Origin: CAZMFZ01 sp964565665
GTDB taxonomy: Bacteria; Bacteroidota; Bacteroidia; Cytophagales; UBA9547
Length of the DNA stretch: 14,210 nt
Reading direction: 5' to 3'
Assembly: GCA_964565665.1 (NCBI GenBank)
Contig: CAZMFZ010000102.1
Location: 1 to 14,210 of the forward strand
Shown here: positions 7,561 to 14,210 of the stretch, one piece after another
Numbering within the stretch: position 1 is the stretch's first letter
How the letters are laid out: each line of letters begins with the position of its first letter
Notes under the pieces: generated by a model
Database searches by the model: none
What the model was told of the DNA's origin: nothing
Seen by the model: the letters and a program-made list of their open reading frames with translations, nothing else
Program-made: the position numbers and the translations under genes

Positions 7561-7595
7561 AATCTTTTCCAAAGTTCAAAACTTTGGAAAAGATT
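7561..7595. repeat. Perfect 16-bp palindrome, copy 2 of the dispersed family
   Basis: Arms 7561-7576 (AATCTTTTCCAAAGTT) and 7580-7595 pair perfectly around the loop CAA (7577-7579). The inner 20 bases are nearly the same as in copy 3, 117 bases further on. It sits in a divergent gap, so it terminates neither neighbouring gene. Confidence 0.85.
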
Positions 7596-7847
7596 TATAG
7601 AGCAAACCCAATCCAAGCTTTTATTCTCCACTTAAATATTAATCCATCTGCAGGCAGAAAGTTCGAAAATAGCCCTGCATATTAATCTGGGTAGTCAACT
7701 TTCCCAAAGTTCAAAACTTTGGAAAAGTTTATTGCTGTATTAATATCAATGGTGCTTTACCAAATTGGGCACGTTTTCCTCTATACAACTGCCAATGCGG
7801 TGACTTAAATTTTTACCTACCGTTAATAATAGCGAAGTTTGCACCTT
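7596..7847. other. Leader-side spacer of the RqcH-family gene
   Basis: About 250 bases with copy 3 of the palindrome and no open frame of interest. A TTTG at 7838-7841 lies just before the ATG but without the TA that would make a full -7 box, so I call no promoter here. Confidence 0.4.
7697..7729. repeat. 15-bp palindrome with one mismatch, copy 3
   Basis: Arms 7697-7711 (AACTTTCCCAAAGTT) and 7715-7729 pair except C7703 with A7723, around the loop CAA. It shares AAAGTTCAAAACTTTGGAAA with copy 2, which points to common origin or a shared binding protein. Confidence 0.75.
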
Positions 7848-9206
7848 ATGGTAATACCCGTAGAACAAAAGCAAATTCATTCTTCAATTTTTATCAATCA
7901 GCTCTCGCAAGAGCTGAAGGTAAGGCTGCAAGGCTATTTTTTGGCGGTCTGTTTTTCACAAAATAAAGATGAGCTAGTACTTGGTTTTGCTTCAAAAGAA
8001 CACGATTTCTATATTATTGCCAGTTTGCAGCCCGATACAGGGTTTCTTTCTTTTCCCGAGGAGTTTCACCGTGCCAAAAAGAATTCTGCCGATATTTTCC
8101 CTAATTTGATTGATAAGCAAGTATTAAATGCGGTTTCGCATGTGGGAGAAAGAAGTTTTCATATCGAATTTGCAGAAGATTTCCAGTTGGTTTTCAAAAT
8201 GCACGGCAGAAACGCCAATTTGATATTGATGAAAGATAATGTGGTGGTTTCGGTATTTAAAAACAGCCTTGAAAGCGATTTTATATTCGTAATACCTGAA
8301 GTAAAGCCATCGAATTTTGAAAATACTTCACAACCGAGTGCAATTAATATTGCCAATGCGTTTTATTCCAACTTTTCAAAAACGTATTACCTGCAAAAAG
8401 AGAAGGAGCAAATCAGAAAATATTTAGCTGATAAAATTAAAAAGACTGGTAATTACATATCGAAAACAAAACAAGAACTCTCTTTATTTAACGAAAGCAG
8501 CGATTTCGACAAGATTGCCAATATTTTGATGGCAAATGTTCATTTGAAAATCGAAAATGAAACCTCGCATTCCTTCTTTGATTTTTACACCAATCAAGAA
8601 ATTACTATCAAGCTTAAGCCCGATCATTCAATGCAGAAAAATGCAGAAAATTATTATCGCAAAGCGAAAAATAGAAAAATAGAACTAGATAAATTGCTTG
8701 AAAACATTGCCAAAAAACAAGAAAATTTGCAACATTGGCAGCAGCAATTACTTGAAATACAGGCTATTGAAGATATAAAGTTAGTAAGGCAATTTGCCAA
8801 AACACATAAAATAAATGTAGAGGCTTCACCACAAGAGCAACCTGCGTTTCCTTTCAGAACGTTTGAGGTAAATGGTTTTCAGATTTGGATGGGTCGCAAT
8901 TCCGAAAACAATGATTTGCTTACCCTCAAATATGCTTTCAAAGAAGATTTGTGGCTTCATGCTAAAGATGTGAGCGGTTCGCATGTAGTGGTAAAATATC
9001 AATCAGGCAAAACATTTCCCAAAAATGTAATAGAGGCAGCTGCTGAAATTGCTGCTTTTCATTCTAAGAGAAAAGCCGATTCGCTAGTTCCAGTAACGGT
9101 TACTCCCAAAAAATATGTTCGTAAGCCCAAAGGTTTTGCTGCAGGCAAAGTGATTGTGGAAAGGGAAGATGTAGTGCTGGTGCAACCCAAAGATTACAAA
9201 AATTGA
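7848..9206 (+). CDS. rqcH: RqcH / NFACT-family ribosome quality-control protein
   Basis: RqcH binds large ribosomal subunits that carry stalled nascent chains and recruits alanine tRNA to add degradation tails. Seen in 452 residues (numbered from this ATG): an NFACT-N region beginning LSQELKVRLQGYFLAVCFSQ with the strand pair FHIEFAEDFQLVFKMHGRNA at 104-123; a helical middle; a coiled coil at about 260-312; and a C-terminal NFACT-R domain with DLWLHAKDVSGSHVVVK (367-383), AAAEIAAFHSKRKADS (397-412) and KKYVRKPKGFAAGKV (421-435). It is shorter than the roughly 570-residue Firmicutes proteins. Where those have an Asp-Arg pair needed for tRNA binding, this has Glu101-Arg102. A TTG nine bases upstream (7839) is in frame, but the ATG is the ordinary choice. 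The symbol is assigned by family; earlier annotations call such proteins fibronectin-binding. Confidence 0.85.
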   Translation: MVIPVEQKQIHSSIFINQLSQELKVRLQGYFLAVCFSQNKDELVLGFASKEHDFYIIASLQPDTGFLSFPEEFHRAKKNSADIFPNLIDKQVLNAVSHVGERSFHIEFAEDFQLVFKMHGRNANLILMKDNVVVSVFKNSLESDFIFVIPEVKPSNFENTSQPSAINIANAFYSNFSKTYYLQKEKEQIRKYLADKIKKTGNYISKTKQELSLFNESSDFDKIANILMANVHLKIENETSHSFFDFYTNQEITIKLKPDHSMQKNAENYYRKAKNRKIELDKLLENIAKKQENLQHWQQQLLEIQAIEDIKLVRQFAKTHKINVEASPQEQPAFPFRTFEVNGFQIWMGRNSENNDLLTLKYAFKEDLWLHAKDVSGSHVVVKYQSGKTFPKNVIEAAAEIAAFHSKRKADSLVPVTVTPKKYVRKPKGFAAGKVIVEREDVVLVQPKDYKN

Positions 9207-9312
9207 TTGCTTTAAATCCAGTCAAATGCGAAAGTTCCTCGGATTACTTTCCTATTGTAAATTAAAAAATTAAATTCATTCCAAGAATAATACATTAATA
9301 AGTCTATTTCTA

Positions 9313-9320
9313 TACTTTTG
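9313..9320 (+). promoter_or_regulatory. Candidate -7 promoter box of the GH97 gene
   Basis: TACTTTTG matches TAnnTTTG exactly, 23 bases before the ATG at 9344. No convincing -33 TTG was found at the usual distance, so the call rests on the -7 box and position alone. It suggests that GH97 is transcribed apart from rqcH, which ends 137 bases upstream. Confidence 0.4.
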
Positions 9321-9343
9321 TGGCTCAATAAAAACACGTTAAA

Positions 9344-11302
9344 ATGAAACCATTTATCACTCTTATTAAATATACAGGCATTGCCTTTGTATTAATCACC
9401 TTAAATTTTTGCGGTAAAAAACCTGAACAAACCCAATGGTCGGTAATTTCGCCCGATAGCAGCAATAAGGCAATTGTAGAATTAACCCAAGAAGGCACAC
9501 TGAATTACAAAATATTGAGCGGAAATGACACTGTAATTGGCGCATCTCCGCTCGGGTTGGTTCGCATCGACCAATCTTTTGACGATAGTTTGTCATTTGT
9601 AGAGGCTTCTCCAATTGCTTCTATTGATGAAAAATATACGCTACTTACAGGCAAACGCAAAGACAATATCAACAAGGCAAATGAATTGACGCTCACCCTG
9701 AAAAATAGCAAAGGAGGCAAAATCCAAGTGATATTCCGTGCTTATAATGAAGGCGTGGCATTCAGATATAAATTTCCCGAAACAGACACCAGCATTTACA
9801 CCATTAGCAAAGAAAATACAGGATTTGGCATAGATAAAGCTGGCAAAGCTTGGCTTCAAACATTTGGTGTACCAACAGAATGGGGACCTGCTTATGAAGA
9901 TTTTTATTCGCCAGCTTCTGAAATTGGTACAAACGCACCCGATAGCAGCGGCTGGAGCTTTCCAGCATTATTTCAATCGAAAAATAAATGGATACTATTA
10001 GCTGAATCAGGTTTAGAGGGAAACTATGCAGGCACGAGACTGGCTCAAAACTATGAAAATGGAATTTATAAAGTACGGTTCCCACTTGTAGACGAAGGCC
10101 TAAGCACCGGAGCGGTATTCCCAAGTAGCAGTTTGCCTTGGGCTACCCCTTGGAAAGTGATAGCAATCAGCAGTACTTCGGCAGGCATATTTGAAACGAA
10201 TTTGGTAAATCATTTGGCTTTGCCTCAAATAGCAGGTGATTTTTCATGGGTAAAACCAGGAAGAGCTTCATGGAGCTGGTGGGGCGAGCACGACAGTCCG
10301 AAAGATTTCAAAAGACTAAAAGAGTATGTTGATTTGGCGAAAGAAATGAACTGGGAATACAGCTTGATAGATGCCAATTGGGATTTGATGACCAAAGGTG
10401 GCACTATTGAAGATTTGGTAAAATATGCCAACAGCAAAAATATTGCATTATTATTTTGGTACAATTCGGGCGGAGTTCATAATACAGTAACCGAACGACC
10501 TAGAGATATAATGAGCGATCCTATAAAACGCAAAGAAGAATTTAAGAAATTGAGGGCTTGGGGCGTGAAAGGTGTGAAAATTGATTTCTTCCAATCAGAC
10601 AAACAAAATATCATTAATCTTTACCTAGATATTTTGAAAGATGCCGCTGCTGAGCAAATAATGGTGGTATTTCATGGCTGTACTGTGCCTAGAGGTTGGT
10701 CGAGAACATATCCAAACTTGGTGTCGTTGGAAGCAGTGAGAGGGGCAGAACAATATGGCGGGTCGCCCGAATACGCTATAAAAGCTGCCAGACACAATAC
10801 TATTTTGGCTTTTACACGCAATGTGGTAGGGCCGATGGACTACACCCCTGCCACCTTTAGCGATTATAAAAATTCAGAGCATCAAACCAGCAATGCCCAT
10901 GAATTGGCATTGCCTATAGTATTTGAATCGGGCATTATGCACTGGGCCGACCGTGAATATTCGTATAGAAAACAAGATGAGAAAGTGAAGGAGCTAATGA
11001 AATCGATTCCCACCACTTGGGACGACTCTAAATTAGTAGCTGGAGAACCAGGAAGCTTGGCCATTGTGGCTCGTCTGAAAGGCGAACAATGGTTTGTGGG
11101 TGGAATAAATGGTGATTCTGCAATCAAAGAAATGGATATCGCTTTACCATTTATCAATTCGGGTACTTATAAAATCTCTATTTATTCTGATGGAAAAAAT
11201 AGCCGGGAAATTGCTGTAAGAGATACCATTTTTGAATCAGGCACAGCATTTCCTATTAAAATGTTGCCCAAAGGTGGTTTTTCAGCTTGGATAAGAAAGT
11301 AA
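9344..11302 (+). CDS. Glycoside hydrolase family 97, probable retaining alpha-galactosidase, lipoprotein
   Basis: GH97 enzymes release alpha-linked glucose or galactose in the periplasm of Bacteroidota. Seen in 652 residues (usual length): a signal with LNFC at 20-23, a loose lipobox predicting lipidation at Cys23; an N-terminal beta-super-sandwich (about 30-290, with NEGVAFRYKFP at 135-145); a TIM barrel starting WVKPGRASWSWWGEH (302-316), with YSLIDANWD (339-347), GVKGVKIDFFQSD (407-419), VFHGCTVPRGW (442-452) and SLEAVRGAEQY (461-471); and a C-terminal beta domain (about 570-652). Known: in retaining GH97 alpha-galactosidases an Asp in K-x-D-F-F is the nucleophile and a Glu 55 residues later is acid/base; inverting glucosidases (SusB) lack that Asp. 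Here Asp414 and Glu469 are exactly 55 apart. Inference: retaining, galactose-specific. No SusC/SusD genes are near. Confidence 0.93.
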   Translation: MKPFITLIKYTGIAFVLITLNFCGKKPEQTQWSVISPDSSNKAIVELTQEGTLNYKILSGNDTVIGASPLGLVRIDQSFDDSLSFVEASPIASIDEKYTLLTGKRKDNINKANELTLTLKNSKGGKIQVIFRAYNEGVAFRYKFPETDTSIYTISKENTGFGIDKAGKAWLQTFGVPTEWGPAYEDFYSPASEIGTNAPDSSGWSFPALFQSKNKWILLAESGLEGNYAGTRLAQNYENGIYKVRFPLVDEGLSTGAVFPSSSLPWATPWKVIAISSTSAGIFETNLVNHLALPQIAGDFSWVKPGRASWSWWGEHDSPKDFKRLKEYVDLAKEMNWEYSLIDANWDLMTKGGTIEDLVKYANSKNIALLFWYNSGGVHNTVTERPRDIMSDPIKRKEEFKKLRAWGVKGVKIDFFQSDKQNIINLYLDILKDAAAEQIMVVFHGCTVPRGWSRTYPNLVSLEAVRGAEQYGGSPEYAIKAARHNTILAFTRNVVGPMDYTPATFSDYKNSEHQTSNAHELALPIVFESGIMHWADREYSYRKQDEKVKELMKSIPTTWDDSKLVAGEPGSLAIVARLKGEQWFVGGINGDSAIKEMDIALPFINSGTYKISIYSDGKNSREIAVRDTIFESGTAFPIKMLPKGGFSAWIRK

Positions 11303-11324
11303 ATTTATTTAAGTGATAATAAAG

Positions 11325-11372
11325 ACAGTCTACTATTGTGCCAACCAAATTGGAAGAACAATTGTAGACTGT
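11325..11372. terminator. Long imperfect hairpin between convergent genes, probable terminator
   Basis: The outer 9-bp stem ACAGTCTAC (11325-11333) pairs with 11364-11372. A one-base mismatch on each side leads into a further 5-bp stem (11335-11339 with 11358-11362), and the loop holds CCAA/TTGG. It begins 22 bases after the GH97 stop and faces the end of the M16 gene at 11434. The T-rich tail on the plus side (TTTCATTTT) is interrupted, so termination strength is uncertain. Confidence 0.5.
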
Positions 11373-11433
11373 TTCATTTTGCTTGGTTTGGTAAAGATAA
11401 GTTTCGGGTTCAAATTATATACTGAATCAAATG

Positions 11434-12681
11434 CTATTTCACTGGCTCGTAAATCAAGTAACACATATCTTCCTCTTGCAGCATTTCAATGGCAATCTCT
11501 TTTAATTTTTCAGAGGTTACTGCATCTATTCTGCTGAAAATATTATCAAGACTTTCAACATAGCCTAAATCTAAAATACTGCGAGCCAAAAGCATCATCA
11601 TACCATTGTTATTTTCTTCGCTTATTGCCAGTTGCCCTTTCAGTTGATTTTTGGCAGCTTTCAATTGCGAATCGGTAAGCGAAATTTCCCTTAGCTTCTT
11701 CAATTCATTCAGAATCAAATCAGTTGCTTTTTTCAAGTTTTTCTTTTCAGCTCCGAAATAAATGCTGAACAATCCGGTATCATGATAGGGTGAATATTGA
11801 GCATCGATGGTGTAAACCAAGCCATATTTTTCACGAATGGCAATATTTAAACGCGTATTCATTGCTGGCCCGCCAAGCAGATTGGCAAGCATGAAAAATG
11901 CAAGGCGATTTTCATGATGTTGCGAGTAGGCTGTTCTGCCCATCATGCAATGGGTTTGGTTGATGGGTTTTTTAATGATTTCCATTCGCTTTGATGGCAA
12001 AGTGGGTTTCACTCTTAGAAATTCATTTTTAATTTCTGGAATCTTAGCTATATATTTTTCAACTATTTTAAGCGCTTTCTTTTCCGGCCAATTGCTTACC
12101 GTGCTGATTACTAGTTTAGAAGTGCTGATATGCGAATTGAGAAATTGATGAAAATCGCTTTGGTTGAATCTGGACACGCTTTCTTTTGTGCCTAAGATAT
12201 TATTTGCCAGTGAATTGCCAGGAAAAATCTGATCGTCAAACTTATCTTGAATATCGTCTTCGGGGCTGTCTTCGTACATGGTCATTTCCTCCAATATCAC
12301 CTGACGTTCCTTTTCTATTTCTTTCTGTGGAAAGGTGGAATTGAAGGTGATGTCGACCAGCAATTCAATGGCCTTTTCAAAATGCTTGCCTAGAAGGGAA
12401 GAATGAAAGCATATTTTTTCTTTAGTAGTATAAGCATTGAGTTCGCCACCCAAGCTATCAATCCTGTGAAGAATGTAAGATGATTTTTTGGTGCCTGTGC
12501 CTTTGAATGCCATGTGTTCCCAGAAATGCGCCAAGCCAAGCTCGTTTTCGGCTTCATCTCTGCTGCCAATATCGAGCATAATGCCACAGTGGGCTATTTT
12601 GGTGTGCTTTACTTGCTTGTGTACCCAGCGGATGCCATTGGGAAATGCGTGTAAATAGTAATCGGCTCTGTGCTCCATCAA
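11434..12681 (-). CDS. M16 family zinc metallopeptidase (pitrilysin / processing-peptidase type)
   Basis: Seen in 415 residues: the inverted zinc motif HFWEH at 52-56 within GLAHFWEHMAFKGT, and the third ligand Glu132 in ILEEMTMYED, at the family distance from His56 (76 residues). The C-terminal half has AMNTRLNIAIREKYGLVY (273-290), including the Arg283/Tyr290 pair typical of M16B subunits. Known: M16 enzymes form two-domain clamshells that degrade or process peptides. A chain of about 415 residues normally works as a homodimer or with a second subunit. No signal peptide is visible, so it is probably cytoplasmic. It is third in a minus-strand set, 119 bases after the preceding gene, and converges with GH97. 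The stop codon is TAG, which shows TAG is a normal terminator here. A second Met follows the first; the start is otherwise unambiguous. Confidence 0.92.
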   Translation of the reverse strand: MMEHRADYYLHAFPNGIRWVHKQVKHTKIAHCGIMLDIGSRDEAENELGLAHFWEHMAFKGTGTKKSSYILHRIDSLGGELNAYTTKEKICFHSSLLGKHFEKAIELLVDITFNSTFPQKEIEKERQVILEEMTMYEDSPEDDIQDKFDDQIFPGNSLANNILGTKESVSRFNQSDFHQFLNSHISTSKLVISTVSNWPEKKALKIVEKYIAKIPEIKNEFLRVKPTLPSKRMEIIKKPINQTHCMMGRTAYSQHHENRLAFFMLANLLGGPAMNTRLNIAIREKYGLVYTIDAQYSPYHDTGLFSIYFGAEKKNLKKATDLILNELKKLREISLTDSQLKAAKNQLKGQLAISEENNNGMMMLLARSILDLGYVESLDNIFSRIDAVTSEKLKEIAIEMLQEEDMCYLIYEPVK

Positions 12682-12800
12682 TGATAATTAAATGCTAAAA
12701 TTTTTTATTCGTGAACGATTTTTAAATATGTTGAGAACTCTTTAGGATATTTTCCCCTATAATTTGAGTTTTTTTAAAGTGTTATTTTTCAAAAGAGAAG

Positions 12801-13463
12801 TCATTTGACTGATTGCCATTTCGTTTTCCCAAAAACCTCTTTTAATTTCTCCCAAAATTTCTTCTTCAATTCTACATCTTTCAAATATACATCCATAGCC
12901 TCTGCGAAAAAGACGGTTTTGCCTGCGTGTTTGGCTATATCATATCGGTTTCTAGTGCCTGCATAGTTTTGCATAAAAGCTATATTCTTGCCGTTTCCGC
13001 CCATCAAAATCAAGTATTCAAAGGTGTAATTTTCAATTTTTGGCACATTTGTGGCCAATACATTCATTATTTCCACTTGCAACATGTCAATTCCCAAAGC
13101 AGAAAATATCTTTTCTAAAGCCTCCTGCACATTGGCGGGCACAGTGGCTATGCCTTGGTAGCCTACCATAATAATTACTTTTTTAGCGATTAGCTGAACT
13201 GCTACTGGCTTTATTTCTACCGGATTATGCACCGAAACTATTGGCTTGCTTACTGGTATTTCCTGTTTTGGTGTTTCTATTTTGGGCAGAACAGGAATGT
13301 GAGGTTGCGAAATCGGGGCTTGAGGTGGGGCAGATTTTATAGCTTCTACTTTGGGTTCCGCTGGGGTAGGCTCTGCTGAAAATACTGCGACAGACTCTAT
13401 CAGGTAGAGGTCTTCATCTATCAAAAAAGGTAAAAAAGATAAATCGTCTTCGGGAGTAAGCAT
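12801..13463 (-). CDS. Conserved-looking unknown protein with proline-rich linker, possible HolD-like fold
   Basis: Seen in 220 residues: a short acidic and hydrophobic N-terminal peptide (LTPEDDLSFLPFLIDEDLY, 2-20), a proline-rich linker (about 31-90, repeated K/P/I units), then a compact alpha/beta domain (about 93-212). The domain reads strand KKVIIMVGY, helix VQEALEKIFSALGI, strand VEIMNV, strand YEYLILMG-like (149-155), and a C-terminal helix FWEKLKEVFG (203-212) after a strand VFFAEAM. Inference: the order of elements and the closing K-x-x-x-W/L-x-x-L-K helix recall HolD, the psi subunit of the DNA polymerase III clamp loader. Similarity is by pattern only. Its ATG overlaps the TGA of the upstream hydrolase gene by one base (TGATG), so the two are translationally coupled. 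It may equally belong to an unnamed Bacteroidota family. Confidence 0.6.
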   Translation of the reverse strand: MLTPEDDLSFLPFLIDEDLYLIESVAVFSAEPTPAEPKVEAIKSAPPQAPISQPHIPVLPKIETPKQEIPVSKPIVSVHNPVEIKPVAVQLIAKKVIIMVGYQGIATVPANVQEALEKIFSALGIDMLQVEIMNVLATNVPKIENYTFEYLILMGGNGKNIAFMQNYAGTRNRYDIAKHAGKTVFFAEAMDVYLKDVELKKKFWEKLKEVFGKTKWQSVK

Positions 13464-14122
13464 CAGTTGAGGTAGGGATTTAGTTTTTTCTCCTCGCCAA
13501 TAGTGGTGGGTTTGCCGTGGCCGGGATATACTTTGTAATCATCATCCAAAGTAAAAAGTTTGGTTCTGATGCTGTGAATTAAGGTTTGAGCGTTGCCACC
13601 AGGCAAATCGCTTCGGCCGATGCTCCTAAAAAAGAGTACATCACCAGCCATTACAGTTTTCGAGACTTTTTCTACAAAGGCCACAGAACCAGGCGAATGA
13701 CCGGGTACAAAAAGAATATCTAAAACGGTGTTTCCGAATTTGATTTGGTCGCCTTCTTCAAAAAAAGCATCGGGGTCGGCTTCTTCGTACAGTGGCAAAC
13801 CGTAGTTGGATGCATATATTTTCACGGCTCGCAATTCTTCTACCGCTTTTGGATGAATTTGCAAGGGCAAGCCAAAAGTCAGCTTTACAAAAGCATTGCC
13901 CAGCACATGATCGATGTGGCAATGGGTATTGATCAGATGGACAGGCGTGAGCTCATTTGTTTCAATGAAACTTTTAAGCTCTTGTTTCTCCTGGGCATCG
14001 TAGCAGCCTGGGTCGATGATTACACACGATTTGGTTTCATCATACACTATATATGTGTTCTCCTGAATGGGATTGAATGTAAAACTTTTGACTTTAAGCA
14101 AAGTATGGCGGTGTTTAAGCAT
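13463..14122 (-). CDS. Metallo-beta-lactamase-fold hydrolase, glyoxalase II-like (YcbL type)
   Basis: Seen in 219 residues: NPIQENTYIVYDE (17-29), the zinc motif THCHIDH at 66-72 (His67, His69, Asp71, His72), then His142 in PGHSPGS, Asp161 in MAGDVLF, and His202 in YPGHGKPT. This is the full dinuclear metal site of the family. Known: small hydrolases of this type cleave thioesters such as S-lactoylglutathione or related metabolites. The long C-terminal substrate-binding domain of classical glyoxalase II is absent, so the substrate is not fixed. The first gene of the minus-strand set; its TGA overlaps the next ATG. Homologues typically begin close to LLKVKSFTFNP, so translation might start at an in-frame TTG at 14101 rather than the ATG at 14122; I keep the ATG. 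Confidence 0.88.
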   Translation of the reverse strand: MLKHRHTLLKVKSFTFNPIQENTYIVYDETKSCVIIDPGCYDAQEKQELKSFIETNELTPVHLINTHCHIDHVLGNAFVKLTFGLPLQIHPKAVEELRAVKIYASNYGLPLYEEADPDAFFEEGDQIKFGNTVLDILFVPGHSPGSVAFVEKVSKTVMAGDVLFFRSIGRSDLPGGNAQTLIHSIRTKLFTLDDDYKVYPGHGKPTTIGEEKKLNPYLN

Positions 14123-14167
14123 TCAAAATTAATGAAAACTGCGATAGGAATTTATTTATTAAAAAAA

Positions 14168-14202
14168 CCTCACCCCCAACCCCTCTCCTACAGAGAGGGG
14201 AG
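14168..14202. repeat. C-rich palindromic intergenic repeat
   Basis: CCTCACCCCCAACCCCTCTC followed by a 5-base loop and GAGAGGGGAG: the 8-bp stem CCCCTCTC (14180-14187) pairs with 14193-14200. Its GC-rich make-up contrasts with the surrounding AT-rich DNA. The pattern resembles widespread REP-like C-rich intergenic elements seen in several bacterial phyla. It lies 46 bases upstream of the hydrolase start, near the window edge. Confidence 0.7.
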
Positions 14203-14210
14203 TAGAAACC

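Noticed and set aside
9396..11157. Several minus-strand frames of 70 to 106 codons inside the GH97 gene.
   Set aside because: They are antisense to conserved GH97 motifs and have no family features, so they are shadows of the real gene.
9344..11302. The two glycosidase genes as parts of a polysaccharide utilisation locus.
   Set aside because: No SusC/SusD-type genes, transporters or sugar-sensing regulator in the window, and the two genes are about 5 kb apart with unrelated genes between.

Overview
This AT-rich window most likely comes from a chromosome of the phylum Bacteroidota. The evidence is a type IX secretion sorting domain with SprB-like repeats, a GH97 glycosidase, promoter boxes of the TTG ... 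TAnnTTTG type, and A-rich start regions without clear Shine-Dalgarno sequences. I cannot name a genus.

Layout, left to right. Positions 1-317 (minus) hold the 5' end of a GT-B glycosyltransferase gene, cut by the window edge. It is divergent from a lone trpA (525-1301), and the gap between them holds a perfect 14-bp palindrome. Next come the 3' remnant of an unidentified gene (1584-1769) and a large Tat-exported putative glycoside hydrolase (1805-4390), followed by a terminator. A gene-poor stretch and a second, bidirectional terminator lead to a broken minus-strand gene (4754-6936). That gene once encoded a secreted six-bladed NHL propeller with an Ig-like region, two SprB-like repeats and a type IX sorting domain. 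It now carries an in-frame TAG and a frameshift. About 900 bp without a clear gene follow (6937-7847), with three large palindromes and a possible gene relic.

The plus strand then carries an RqcH/NFACT-family gene (7848-9206) and a GH97 glycosidase lipoprotein with the retaining alpha-galactosidase active-site pattern (9344-11302). Converging on these is a minus-strand set: a glyoxalase-II-like metallo-beta-lactamase-fold hydrolase, a translationally coupled unknown protein with a possible HolD (DNA polymerase III psi) fold, and an M16 zinc peptidase. The window ends in a C-rich palindromic repeat.

The two glycosidases have no SusC/SusD pair, regulator or transporter in view, so this is not a recognisable polysaccharide utilisation locus. 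The most notable points are the decayed type IX secreted protein, the shared CCAAAGTT/AACTTTGG palindromes that all sit in divergent gaps, the unassigned Tat glycosidase, and the HolD-like candidate. I see no tRNA, rRNA, CRISPR array or intact mobile element.
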